Positions 34,230-46,023 of a DNA stretch of 64,000 nt are shown one piece after another. The stretch spans positions 4,774,001-4,838,000 of the forward strand of contig JAKSXM010000107.1 of NCBI GenBank assembly GCA_022575985.1, written 5' to 3'. The position numbers and the translations under genes were made by a program. The notes under the pieces are model-generated. The model saw only the letters and a program-made list of their open reading frames with translations, was not told where the DNA came from and ran no database searches. Numbering within the stretch: the stretch's first letter is position 1; each line of letters opens with the position of its first letter. Source of the DNA: Anagrus nilaparvatae. Taxonomy: Eukaryota > Arthropoda > Insecta > Hymenoptera > Mymaridae.

Positions 34230-35030
34230 TGTCGATGGTAATATTAATACCAAATAAAATTCAAATAACTAAAAATTTTTCTGACATTTGCCATTTTTTG
34301 ATATAAATAAAATTTAATTTGCTAAAATTTTACAATTCTTCAAAGAAATGTTTAAATCTTATTTAAAGTTAATGATTAGCAAACTCAAAAACATTAAAAA
34401 CGAATAAAATTCTCCTAGCTTTCCATTTTTCGGTATAAAGGAAGTTTAATCAGAAAAAATGTTGCAATTCTTAAAAGAAATAATTAAATCTGACTTCAGA
34501 TTCGTGATTAGCGACATCAAAAACTTATAAACACGAAGTAAAATTCATCTAAATAAAAAATTTTTTGCTTCGCTTGTTTTCATTTTTCAGTATAAAAAAA
34601 AATTTAATCAGCGAAATTTTTGCAATACTTTAAAGGAATCTGACTTTAGATTTGTGATTAACGATCTGAAAAATATATTAATAACAAATAAAATTCATCT
34701 AGCTAAAATTTTTTGTAATTTTTCATTTTTTATTATAAAAAAATTTAATGATCGAAAATATTGCGATTTTTCAAAAAAATATTTAAATCTGACATCAGAT
34801 TCGTGATTAGCGACCTCAAAAATATATAAACACCAAATATTAATCATTTAAATAAATTTTTTTTTGGATTTCCCAATTTTCGGTATAAAGAAAAATTAAT
34901 TAGCAAAAATTTGGCAATTATTCAAAAAAATTATTAAATCTGACTTCAGATTCGTGATTAGCGATATCAAAAACATATATAAACATAATTTAATTTCCCT
35001 AACTAAAAATTTTTTTTCCATGTCCCATAT
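34230..35030. repeat. ~150-bp tandem units between transposase and right end of Transib
   Basis: The landmark agattcgtgattagcgacat (and variants) recurs near 34498, 34648, 34797 and 34948, each followed by aaataaaattcat and tttttcggtataaa. Five or so units reach nearly to the right inverted repeat. Confidence 0.8.
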
Positions 35031-35053
35031 TGCTATACTCTCGTACCACTGTG
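35017..35053 (-). repeat. Transib right terminal inverted repeat
   Basis: On the minus strand it reads CACAGTGGTACGAGAGTAT and then a block ending atgggacatgg. It differs from the left end by a few substitutions and one indel after base 18. Confidence 0.9.
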
Positions 35054-35058
35054 CTAGG

Positions 35059-36506
35059 GGTATTAATTTAAAAGGAACTCTACGAGCCTTAAAGAAAATA
35101 GGAATTGCATTCTCTTTCAAGGTTAATTTTGCCTTAAAATTTTTTATTGCACTCATATCATTTTTAATAATATTAGGATATTTTTTAAATAAATTATTTA
35201 TAACTACTTCACGATTAAAATTAGACGTACAAACATTCAATTTATTTACAAACGATACTGACACAACTTTTCTATTATCATCGATCATTCCTAGTTGAGG
35301 CATCCATTCACGACCTAGTAGAGGTGTACGGTTAACATTAGTTAGATATAAATTTAATTTTAAATTGTAATTATTGTAATTAACATTAAGAGACAAAAAA
35401 CCTAGAACTTGAATATTATTTTTACAATAAGATAATAAAGAAAATTTAGTACTGTAGATACTTTCACCCTTGAACAGCTCTCTCGCCTGACCTATATACA
35501 TCAAAGAAACACCAGCGCCTGTATCCATATCGAAATATACCAAAATTCCATTGACCTTGATTGCAACTATTAAACGATCACGATGGCTATACTCCTCATT
35601 TACCATAAAAATGTCTTGAATCGAAGATGTGGCAACGTCGTCGTAATTTAATCTACTGTCTATGAACTTGACCACATTGTTATTATTATTAGATTTGAAG
35701 CATACCTTTTTAATATGCCCTTTTACCCCGCAGGATTTGCAGACAATATTTCGATCTAATTTACAAATTGTAGCCACGTGATTTTTATCTCCACATCGAA
35801 AACAATAAGATTCTTTTTTGGCTCCTTTTCTCGTACCCCGTTTCTTTGAATCTCCGCCTCCAAATTTTCTGTATTTATTTGCTGTATTGAATCTAGAATT
35901 TGAATTTCTTCGATTTTCACCTATTGCATTTACTGAATTTTCGAAATTTTCTAACTCTTTGTTTTCTTTTCTGCTTAACTCCATCGCTCCTGCAATTTGT
36001 AATGCTTTATCTAAAGTTAATTCATCAGTTTCAAGGAGACGTTGACGTATAGCTGGATTTTCTAAACCGTAAACAAATTGATTTCTAACAGCTTTTGATT
36101 TAAAATCTCCAAAATTACAAGTTTGTGCTAATTTTTTTAAACTCGTCACAAAATCTTGCACAGATTCATCTCTAGACTGCTTTTTGTAATGAAACTTGTA
36201 ACATTCTGCGACTTCGATAACTTTAGGTTTATATAATTCTTCTAATTTTTTGATAACATCATTGTATTTCTGTCTATATAAATCTACGTCATCCATATAA
36301 TCGCACAATTTTGAAAAAACTTTTTGTCCGATGTAATGAAGTAATAACGGTAAACGCTTTTCTCCTTCAATTTTTAAAATTGTAAAAGCACCCTCACATT
36401 TTTGATGCCAACGTTTCCATGTCATCGAATTTGCATCGAAATGTTCAATTTGTATCAAATTTAATGATGGAATATTTGCAGGCTCATCATCTTCTGATTT
36501 TGGCAT
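35059..36506 (-). pseudogene. Gypsy gag and protease, cut at its 3' side by Transib
   Basis: Start is ATG 36506 (MPKSEDDEP); the longer frame to 36578 begins with a non-ATG codon. A capsid-like region (residues about 15-200) contains WKRWHQKCEGAF and ESVQDFVTSLKKLAQTC. Two CX2CX4HX4C zinc knuckles follow (CFRCGDKNHVATIC, CKSCGVKGHIKKVC). An aspartic protease has FDMDTGAGVSL and LLGREWMPQLG. The frame enters the start of reverse transcriptase and is interrupted at 35058 by the Transib target duplication. The same frame resumes left of 29866, so gag and pol were probably one frame before the insertion. Confidence 0.88.
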
Positions 36507-36985
36507 GTTTGTTGTAAAGTACGTACACTGATTAATTATACACAAGTGAAATAATAAAAATGTAATTGTGCGTAACACTGCAATGTATATTACCGCGTAA
36601 GTTCTTGTACTAACTCACACCAATAAATAATGTATATAGTAGCTGACAACACTGTAATATTGCCCACTTGTATGTATGTAATATAATATGTTACTCACAC
36701 ATTGAACACAATACCACCATTTAACTGTACATGTAGTAGTATGTGTATATATGTAAATGTATTTATGTGTATAACTTTAATTTCACTTGTAAAACTTGTA
36801 ATGATAAAAAAAAATTTTTTGTATAATTTTTTTAATCACTAACACACCAAATTTAACGTGTAAGTTTCTTTTTGTTAAAAAATTTCGTATTGTATAACGT
36901 ATTGCTGCCGGCTCCGAAAAACACGTGCACGCACAACGACTTATTTTAACTTTTCTATTTTATACGAACCGTCCTCGTCGCCAAC
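36507..36985 (-). other. Gypsy leader and primer-binding region
   Basis: On the minus strand the sequence just inside the LTR reads gttggcgacgaggacggttc (36985 leftward), the position of the primer-binding site. The complementary tRNA is not identified. The remainder is a non-coding leader of about 480 nt. Confidence 0.6.
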
Positions 36986-37313
36986 TGTTGTGTATGTAGT
37001 TAATAGATTTAGATAACGGGTACACACTCGAAATAAATATAAAATAGTTTAGGTAAAAAGTCTTTATTATTTATAAGATCAAAAAGATTTAAACAATTAA
37101 ATATAATTAAATTAAAAAAAGATATAAGATTAAAACATCGTGCGCTTATATACATTTAAAGAGAGCTCCGACCGCTTCAGCGGACTCGACGCGAAAGAGA
37201 AAGAGACCTCTCCTACTCTTCTCTCGTACACCTCTTCCCGCATACACACATACTCATATTCATGTATAGAATATACTATCGAATATACTTTATTGTATTA
37301 TAGGTATATAACA
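36986..37313 (-). repeat. Gypsy 5' LTR (right on the plus strand)
   Basis: It has the same 328-bp length and TGTTGTGTATG...TATATAACA ends as its partner. Differences from the left LTR include a c/g at 26884, t/a in gggt(t/a)cac, g/t in gcgc(g/t)tata and two in the gctccgac block. Confidence 0.93.
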
Positions 37314-37318
37314 TGTTT

Positions 37319-39600
37319 CCAAGCATTTTGAGAACCTTGGCAGGGCAAAACCCCTAATTTCTTTTTACGATTTTAATCTAATTATGTGCCAAGACTCCCA
37401 AAAAATTTTTGAGCCCATTTTAAGGGGGTTAAGTTGGTCAAATTAAATTGTTTAAAGATTGGTCATTTTAAGAAAAACAGCCTTTTTAGAATTTAATGTG
37501 ATCTGACCCCAAATACTGTTTTCTTATGTTGATTCAAATATGTTTCTCAATACTCAAAAACATTCTGGACATATTCCTAGGTGGTAAACTACCTCAAATG
37601 CGGCTGCGAATAAATTACATAAATGTCGTATTTTAGTATCCAAGCATTTTAAGAACCTTAGCAGCGCATTACCCCAAATTTTTTTTTACGATATTAATCT
37701 AATTATGTGCCAAGACTCCCAAAAAATTTTTGAGCCCATTTTAAGGGGGTTAAGTTGGTCAAATTAAGTCGATTGAAGATTGGTCATTTTGGGAAAAACA
37801 GCTTTTTTAGAATTTCATTGGTTCTGACCCTAACTATTGTTTTCTTGTGATGATTGAAATATGTTTCTCAATATTCAAAAACATTTTGGACATATTCCTA
37901 GGCGGTAAACTACCTCAAATGCGGCTGCGAATAAATTACATAAATGTCGTATTTTAGTATCCAAGCATTTTCAGAACCTAGGCAAGGCATTACCCCGAAT
38001 TTCTTTTTACGATATTAATCAAATTATGTGCCAAGTCTCCCAAAAAATTATTGAGCCCATTTTAAGTGGATTAAGATGGTCAAATTAAATCGATTAAAAA
38101 TTGGTCATTTTGGGAAAAACAGCCTTTTTAGAATTTAATGTGATCTGACCCCAAATACTGTTTTCTTATGTTGATTCAAATATGTTTCTCAATACTCAAA
38201 AACATTATGTAATTTATTCTTAGCCGCATTTCAGGTAGTTTACCACCTATGAATATGTCCAAAATTTTTTAGAGTATTGAGAAACATATTTCAATCAACA
38301 TAAGAAAACAATAGTTGGGGTGTGATCTCATGAAATTCTAAAAAAGCTGTTTTTCCCAAAATGACCAATCTTTAATCGATTTAGTTTGACCATCTTAACC
38401 CACTTAAAATGGGCTCAATAATTTTTTGGGAGACTTGGCACATAATTTGATTAATATCGTAAAAAGAAATTCGGGGTAATGCCTTGCCTAGGTTCTGAAA
38501 ATGCTTGGATACTAAAATACGACATTTATGTAATTTATTCGCAGCCGCATTTGAGGTAGTTTACCACCTAGGAATATGTCCAAAATGTTTTTGAATATTG
38601 AGAAACATATTTCAATCATCACAAGAAAACAATAGTTAGGGTCAGAACCAATGAAACTCTAAAAAAGCTGTTTTTCCCAAAATGACCAATCTTCAATCGA
38701 CTTAATTTGACCAACTTAACCCCCTTAAAATGGGCTCAAAAATTTTTTGGGAGTCTTGGCACATAATTAGATTAATATCGTAAAAAAAAATTTGGGGTAA
38801 TGCGCTGCTAAGGTTCTGAAAATGCTTGGAAACTTAAATACGATATTTATGTAATTTAATTCGCAGCCACATTTGAGGTTGTTTACCGCCTAGGAATATG
38901 TCCAAAATTATTTTGAGTATTGAGAAACATATTTCAATCAACATAAGAAAACAATAGTTGGGGTGTGATCCCATGAAATTCTAAAAAGGCTTTTTTTTCC
39001 CAAAATGACCAATCTTTAATCGACTTAATTTGACCAACTTAACCCATAAAATAGGCTCAAAAATGTTTTGAGACTTGGCACATAATTAGATTAATATCGT
39101 AAAAAGAAATTCGGGGTAATGCCCTGCCTAGGTTCTGAAAATGCTTGGAAACTAAAATATTACATTTATGTAATTTATTCGCAGCCGCATTTGAGGTAGT
39201 TTACCACCTAGGAATATGTCCAAAATTATTTTGAGTATTGAAAAACATATTTCAATCAACCTAAGAAAACAATAGTTGGGGTATGTTCTCATGAAATTAT
39301 AAAAAAGCTGTTTTTCCTAAAATGAACAATCTTTAATCGATTTAATTTGACCAAATTAACCCCCTTAAAATGGACTCAAAAATTTTTTGGGATTCTTGGC
39401 ACATAATTAGATTAATATCGTAAAAAGAAATTTGGGGTAATGCTCTGCCAAGGTTCTGAAAATGCTTGGAAACTTAAATACGATATTTATGTAATTTGTT
39501 GCACAGCCGCATTTGAGGAAGTTTACCACCTAGGAATATGTCAAAAATTTTTTTGAGTATTGAAAAACTAAACTTTTATCAACCTAAGAAATTAAAAGTT
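37319..39600. repeat. Right part of the ~320-bp unit array with a symmetry centre at ~38213
   Basis: The unit landmark tccaagcattt recurs near 37319, 37640 and 37959 in the forward sense. After about 38213 the units run in reverse (gaaaatgcttgga near 38500, 38820, 39140 and 39460). Landmarks ctaggtggtaaactacctca and its inverse are conserved. About three forward and four reverse units. Confidence 0.85.
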
Positions 39601-40149
39601 GGGGAAGATGATCATCTAATGATCTCAAAAGCCTTTGAAATGCGGGAATGATTTTTTATTGTATATTTTGATTGATTTATTGGTTTTTATCTGTTTTTAT
39701 CGGCTGTTTATTTAATTTTTTGAGTTTTTTACTATCTTTATTTATTATATATACTTTTTAGCTGATTTGAGCTAAAAAAAAATTTTGTTCACCGAACAGT
39801 CGAAACTTCAGCTATATAAAAAAACAGCCTATCTTAGCGATTCCTCGCGCATTTTGACCCCGGAATCGGATAGCCAGGGAAATTTCCTATCCGGACTTAT
39901 TAGTAAAAATTTTTCATGCTAATGCAAGTTTTTTACTGCCATAATAAAAAAAATTATGACTCATTTTTCTTACTTTTTTTACGACAGTCAAAAACACAAA
40001 AATGGCTGCCAAAAATCGAGGTTTTGCTCTTGGAGGCTAAAAAATGGGCTGGTGACTTATTTTTGGTACTACTTTCAGAAAAAAACACTTTGGAGCAGTT
40101 TTGAAATCCAGACCATACAAGTCACACTCGCTTCATTTAAATCTACCCA
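39601..40149. repeat. Outer right arm of the large foldback element
   Basis: It is the inverse of 24747-24980, 25410-25508 and 26203-26380. Reading frames at 39916-40156 are products of this arm and are not genes. Confidence 0.8.
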
Positions 40150-43100
40150 TGAATAAAACTTTAGTTTGAAGTTGACGTGTTTTAATCGTAAAGAGCCGAT
40201 GGTTCGATTGATAACTAAAGTTTAGCAGCACGTAAAAAAGAAAAAAAAATTATAATTAATATAAGTATAGCGTAAAAGGAAGGATTCGCACCAGGTACAA
40301 AAATTTAGTTTATTTATATAATTTTTTTTATATATTCTTTGATAGTTTTACTATTAAAAAAAAAAATAAAAAATAAAAAATTTTTGACTAACAAATTTTT
40401 CCCAAAGTAGCACAGCAAAAAAATAATTGTAATTTATAAATAATTTAAATTTAGGTAATCAAAGTATTGATCACGAAGTTAAATATTGTGCGCAGTATTG
40501 ATATTCAAAGAAAGAAATGATATCAAGAGCTTCAGATTCAAAAATTATTTAAATAATTTTTGAATCTGAAATTTATTACATTTATTCTCTTTTGCAAAGA
40601 ATGATTGAGATATGCATTGTACACGAAAGCATCTATAAGATAGGACTTATCATAAAATACGTGCGCGTGAAATTTGTAGTAAAAGTTATCGTTTAGATAA
40701 CTTAAATTCACACTTGATTCAGTTCTTGTTTTTAAAACTAAATATAATTATTCTTATTATTTTTAATGAAATCGTCCATAAATTAACCAAGGGCATGTGT
40801 TGTAATTGTGTGCCAAACAAGTACGGTGTTCATGAAGTACCACTATTCGATTTTCTTGTTGGAATCTACTCTCGGATTAAGCTGAATGATTTTTTGTTGT
40901 CCCAATCTTTTTTCTTTCCCATAAATTGATCCATGTAATTGATTCGTTCTCGTTACTAAATTATAATAAGTAAAATATCAATGAGTATTAATAAGTAAAT
41001 TATCAATGAGTATTAATTTGAGGCGATTCAAAATTAAAAATTTTTTAATAAATTTAAAGATCTCAAGAATGATTTGAATTTCTTTAATTTTCTTTATATT
41101 TCATAATGTAAATCTATTAGATGCAAATGATTAATTTTCGATTTTCAATTTATTTTAAGTTTATGACATTTTTTTTTAATATGCAACATGAAACTCAATT
41201 AAAATATTTTTAATATACATGTTGAGGTCCAAAAAATGGGCCAAATAAATCATCAAATTTTTAAAATTCTTTTTTTAATTTTCAAATGCTTTACTGAATT
41301 GCGTGGATAAAAGTAAATATGATTTCGCTGAAATTTCAGGAGACTACGATTAGGTCATCATTGCGCAATAAATTATGTTTTTCATTACTGCACCTTTTAG
41401 CGTAAATAAAAAAAATGTGCAGGATAAATTTTTTTCTACTTAGGCTTATATATCTTGTTTTATAACCTATTTTCACCCTTAAAAAAAAAAATCCGTGGAA
41501 TACACTAATCTGAAAGCTCTAGATCAAAAAATGATATTTTTTAAATTAGTAATTACTCAGGTTTCTAATTAATATGATATTGTTAAAAAAAAAATTTAAG
41601 TGTGAGGAGGAGAAACACGAACCTGCACATATTTTTAATTTAAGCTGAATGGCGTGGTAATAAAAAACGTAATTTCGCAAACATGCACAGTCCAAATCAA
41701 ATTTTGAACCCTGGAATAAGGTGAAAATATTTTTCGCGAAAAAATAACCATTTGGAAGCAAAAATAAGAATATTTTGAGTCAGTTTACTAAAGTAGGTCA
41801 AAAACTCATAAATAATTTTCAAAAATCAATGATTTGACCTATACAGCTAAAAGTGAATGAAAATATTATTATTTTTGGTTGTACATCCGGGAAAAATATC
41901 GATTTCTACGACCCTTCATGCCAGCTTGGTCTCAGTTGGGGTGGAATCCCTTATATATAACATTTGAGTTATTTATTTACATTCCTTTTATCTTAACGTC
42001 GTTCTTCCCAGTATTCCGAATCCGTTGAGTGATTAACAAAAAATTATTAATTTAACTATTAAATTATGTTAAAAATATTTTCTTTATTCATTAAATTAAT
42101 TTTCCTAATATTATTTGCAAGTTTAATGATAAGAATCTTTTTATTTTACTAATTTACATTTTATATATTATTGTTTTTTAATCGCGTAGTACTTCTGCAG
42201 AAAGAATAAATTTAAAATACAACTTTAAACTAGTATGTGCTTTATTTATTAAATAAAAAGAAATGTATTTTATTAAATGATGTTTATGCGTTTATTTATG
42301 AAAAAAAAATTGTTTTAAAAAATAAACTAATAGAAAATAAATAAATAATTTACCATAAACTAAAGAATAATACAAATAATATTATTAAAGTTTGTGCTTT
42401 TAGTAATAGTATTAGTGCGCGCGCTGTATATAATAAACAAACAATATGGCGTTCCGTCTGCTAAAACTGCGTTATAAAATTTTCTTCGTTTAATTACGCG
42501 AAATTTCCCACGTATACCTCATATTCGGAAAGTACCAATAAATTCTTTAAGCTTTGAACTTTTAATTTATTGCTATCTCCATTGGGAATTTCGCGATTTG
42601 GTAGCAAAAATTATTAACTTCCGGAATTTTCTTCATAAGACTAATGTAATATTTACTTATCTTTGTACCCTGATATCTCAAAATTTTGCACGACTATCGA
42701 CTATGAGACCCATACCATTGGATTCCTGAGAATTTCCTCTAGCTAACTGTATATACCTTTATTCGGAATTTTCCTGGGCAGAACGACCTTAAAAATGATT
42801 CCGAAAAAAAATGTAAAACCATCAAGTGCCATACTTAATTAAGATGATATACTTACAATAGTATTTTTTTTTTATAATTGAGATTTAACATTGATTTTAG
42901 AATTTGACCATGTTTTACAGAAGAGATATCCATTTTTTTGAGTCCTAATTCTCAGTTAACCAAATTTGAAAGTTCTGCAATTTTCAAAACAGAAAATTAT
43001 GTATTTAATTAAGGATGCTATAAATACATTTTTTGTTTGAGTATAGATTTTAATAAAAACTGGTATATAACGAAAAGTCATATTAAAAAATATTATTTAA

Positions 43101-44471
43101 AGTTTAAAGATCCTAGGGTGACTCCTTCATTGTTAAATAATTAAAAATAATTTTGCTTTTTCGAGCATCTTATACACGTGATTCTTATGGGACGACATTT
43201 TACAATAAGAAATTTAAGTATTTTTTGAGTATAGTTTTTGATAAAAAAATTATATCATATAAAAAACATATCGTAGAATATAATTATTCAATTTATTTTA
43301 GACTAGGGTGGTTTATTTATAACAAAAATTTTATTTATTTAACAATTCTATCATATAGTTGTGCTTGCGCAAGGTTCACGCTTCTATAGTAATATGATAG
43401 AAAGAGAAATTTTTGAAAAAAAATTAGGTCTTGAAATAAAAAAATTATTACACTCCAAAATAATTTGTATTGTTTTAATTTGTACTCCAGAATCCTAGCA
43501 CAGATGGTTTTATCCATCTTTTAGGAATTTTGAATAAATTGAATCTGGTTAAATAAATAAAAAAAAAAATTATTTTAAATAAGTTGAAACAATAAAAAAT
43601 TAATGTAATGAAAAATACAGTATAAATACTGCTTTCGTTCCAAATTTGATGAATAGATTTTTTGGTTTTTATTATAAATAATAAAATCGATCTATTAAGA
43701 ACTAAATTTTTTTGTTAATTTTAGAAGTATAAAATAAATTCTGTTCTCATTCATTTTTAAATAAAATTAAATTGCATTTAAATCACGTATGATTAAATTT
43801 ATTATAATTAACTAAATATGATTAAAATATAAAAAAATTAATGCACAAGAGTTTTTATTTGGTTAACCCGAGCATCGCGAGGCCAATCAGCTAGTTTATA
43901 ATAAAAACCAAAAAATCTATTAATAAAAAATTAAGTTCAGCTCCAATTTAGGTCAATAAAATATTATTTTTACTTTTTTAATAACAAGGATTGTGAAATA
44001 TCACCGATTATATACATGCATCGGACATGCATAACGCACACACACGTTAGTTTTAAAAATATCTTTTTTACTTGATTTTTTAGATCAGAAACCCAATCTT
44101 TTAAAAATTTTTTTCTTAAAATTTATGTCATTAGAAAATAAAAAAAAAACACCATTAAATTTTTTTCTTTTTGGACGTAGGGCCAAATTAATTTTTAGAA
44201 ATTCATTATCATTAATTACTCAATTTCTGATTTCAATTTAAAAATAGTTTTAAAATAACTTTTGTCTTATTATTTTTTCCGTCAAAAAATAATATAATTG
44301 TTATTATATTTTTATTATATTTCTCTTTTTATTTCTTTGTCATTATATTTTATTAGATGAAATAGATCATTGATAATGACAAGAAACCATGGTGCCAATA
44401 ATTTGGCTGCATTCTTTTTTTTATTTTATGTAAAAAAAAGTTATTTAATTAATTAAAAAAAAAAAAAAAAA
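40150..44471. other. AT-rich region without recognisable genes
   Basis: I find no supported coding or RNA gene. Small items are a perfect palindrome (40531-40570), a fragment of repeat family A near 43980-44170 (ttgtgaaatatcaccgatta, then a CA-rich stretch) and homopolymer runs. Short frames at 40714, 41546 and 43153 have no family features. Confidence 0.5.
40531..40570. other. Perfect 40-bp palindrome
   Basis: TTCAGATTCAAAAATTATTT (40531-40550) is followed directly by its exact reverse complement (40551-40570) without a spacer. It could extrude as a cruciform. Confidence 0.8.
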
Positions 44472-44689
44472 AATCGAGATTCAGGGTTCTAAAAATTAAT
44501 TAAAAACCTTCTTAATAAATTATCATTTTTTTCAAAATTAAAATTAGTTAAAAATATATTTTTTAATTTAATGTCCGCGATTCATAAAAGAAACATAAAA
44601 AATAATTATGTAACTAATTTTGGTTTTGAAAAAAATGATAATTTATTAAGAAGGTTTTTAATTAGTTTTTAGAACCCTGAATCTCGATT
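44472..44689. mobile_element. 218-bp foldback MITE
   Basis: The left arm aatcgagattcagggttcta is mirrored by tagaaccctgaatctcgatt at the right end. Arms of about 60 bp continue inward through accttcttaataaattatca and its inverse. An A run precedes the left end. Confidence 0.8.
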
Positions 44690-44770
44690 CTAGCACAAAC
44701 ATTTTCAATTCTCATGGTAAGAGTAATAATTTCAGAATTTAATCTTTTCAGAAAAGAAAAACGGAAATTA

Positions 44771-44850
44771 TTTTCTCCTATTCAGGACGCGAACCTTGAA
44801 CGTTCAGATCGAAAATTTTCCACGCTACCAACTGAGCGATCAATGCTCAC
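44771..44850 (-). pseudogene. tRNA-like relic or tRNA-derived SINE head
   Basis: On the minus strand a box A-like CGCTCAGTTGGTAGCG (a 4-bp D stem with AGTTGGTA loop) is followed about 35 nt later by a box B-like GGTTCGCGTCC. The acceptor and T stems pair poorly and no clean anticodon arm forms, so it is not a working tRNA. Confidence 0.4.
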
Positions 44851-45340
44851 CTCATATTTTATTTGTATAAAAAAGTGTGCCCAAAATGAATCAAATCGGG
44901 ATACTCAATCTGCCAATGACTTTTTATTATAACTTCTCAGCCATTCACAGATTTGTGTTTTTTTTTGTTCAAATTTCTAAAAAAATTTTATAACTTTTTT
45001 TTCATTTTTTAAAATTTAGAGGTAGTTTTCACCCCTGGTGGAGGGGGCTTACAAATTCTTATAATAGTTATATAATATATATAGTTATAACTTTGTAATC
45101 GGTGACCCAAAAAATGCCCGCATTTTTTATTTTTTTTCATTGAGGCTCACGGTAGGCTTAACCAAATTTAAATCCCATGGAAAAATACCTCGACTTTTTT
45201 TATTCATATTAAAAACATTTAAATTTTATTTTTTTAGTTTACGTAAAAATAAAAAATGTATTATTTATTCAATAAAATTGAATCCCTAAAATTAAATTTT
45301 TTTAAGTTATTTAGATTTCTAACTCTTCCAAAATATATAA

Positions 45341-46023
45341 AGGTAGAATCAGGTAGATAAAAAAAGCATGTTTCGATTTAAGATTTTTGAAAATCGAAAT
45401 TTCTGTAATTTTTAATTCTTATACTTATTTATCAAGTTATATATCCCTTAGAATTAAAAATAAAAAAAATTTAATTTTATTGACTGCAGACGGAGATATT
45501 AGCGCTGAAAATTTCCTTTATTTTTGAGCTACTAAATTAATAAAGACTTTTTCATAAAGTTTCTAATTTTAAAAAACTTTAAGAATAATATTTAGAACAT
45601 TATTTAGCATCGATTCACTGAAAAAAATTTTTTATTTTCTAAATTTATTTTCTAAATAAATCGGTATTTTGAAAATTATAGTTTAGGTCAAAAAATAAAT
45701 ATCTTGAATAATCTTTTGTACTATTGTTAGAAATTGAAATTTTTTTCAGTGAATTGATGCTAAACAGTGTCCTAAATATTATAATAAAATAATTTTTTAA
45801 TCAGAAGCGTGATAAAAAAAGTCTTGATTAATTTAGTAGCTCAAAAATGAAGGAAATTTTCAGCGCTAGTATCTCCATCTACAGTCAATAAATTAAATTT
45901 TTTTTTTAAATTCTAAGGGACATGCAACTTGATGAATAACTATAAGAATTAAAGATTTCAGAAGTTTTGATTTTCAGAAATCTGAAATCGAAAAATGCTT
46001 TTTTTATCCACCTGATTCAACCT
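45341..46023. mobile_element. 683-bp foldback element with TAA duplication (PIF/Harbinger-like)
   Basis: The left aggtagaatcaggtagataa is mirrored by cctgattcaacct at the right end, with inverted pairs through aaaaagcatg and ttttcagcgct to a centre near 45680. TAA flanks both ends (45338-45340 and 46024-46026), the 3-bp target type of PIF/Harbinger. No coding frame. Confidence 0.7.

Larger units (their letters stand above)
29866..35058 (+). mobile_element. Autonomous Transib transposon nested in Gypsy
   Basis: Terminal inverted repeats of about 36 bp begin CACAGTGGTACGAGAGTA on both ends (29871 rightward; 35053 leftward), with the first 18 bp identical. The 5-bp duplication CTAGG lies at 29866-29870 and 35054-35058. 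Five-bp duplications and CAC-starting ends are the Transib hallmark. The length is 5183 bp. It encodes one two-exon transposase and two internal tandem arrays (30540-31720 and 34230-35030). Because its gene is intact while the host Gypsy is broken, it looks recently active. Confidence 0.93.
26867..37318 (-). mobile_element. Gypsy-type LTR retrotransposon, degraded and split by Transib
   Basis: LTRs of 328 bp lie at 26872-27199 and 36986-37313, flanked by the direct repeat TGTTT (26867-26871 and 37314-37318). Coding strand is minus. About seven substitutions separate the two LTRs by eye (roughly 2%), so it is older than the BEL/Pao copy. It inserted in the ~320-bp unit array. Lesions: the Transib insertion, two frame changes and one stop in pol. 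Confidence 0.93.
24747..40149. mobile_element. Large foldback element, expanded to 15.4 kb by nested insertions
   Basis: The left end tgggtagatttaaatgaagc (24747) is the inverse of the right end (...aaatctaccca, to 40149). Inverted similarity continues: gggaaatttcctatccg at 39890 versus its inverse near 25420, and aacttcagct (39805) versus its inverse near 26207. It then runs through a tandem array of ~320-bp units whose symmetry centre is near 38213. After subtracting the three insertions in the left arm, both arms are about 1.9 kb. No transposase is encoded by the foldback itself, so it is non-autonomous and of unknown superfamily. Confidence 0.8.

Noticed and set aside
44771..44850. Functional tRNA gene
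   Set aside because: A and B boxes are recognisable but the acceptor, anticodon and T stems do not pair properly.
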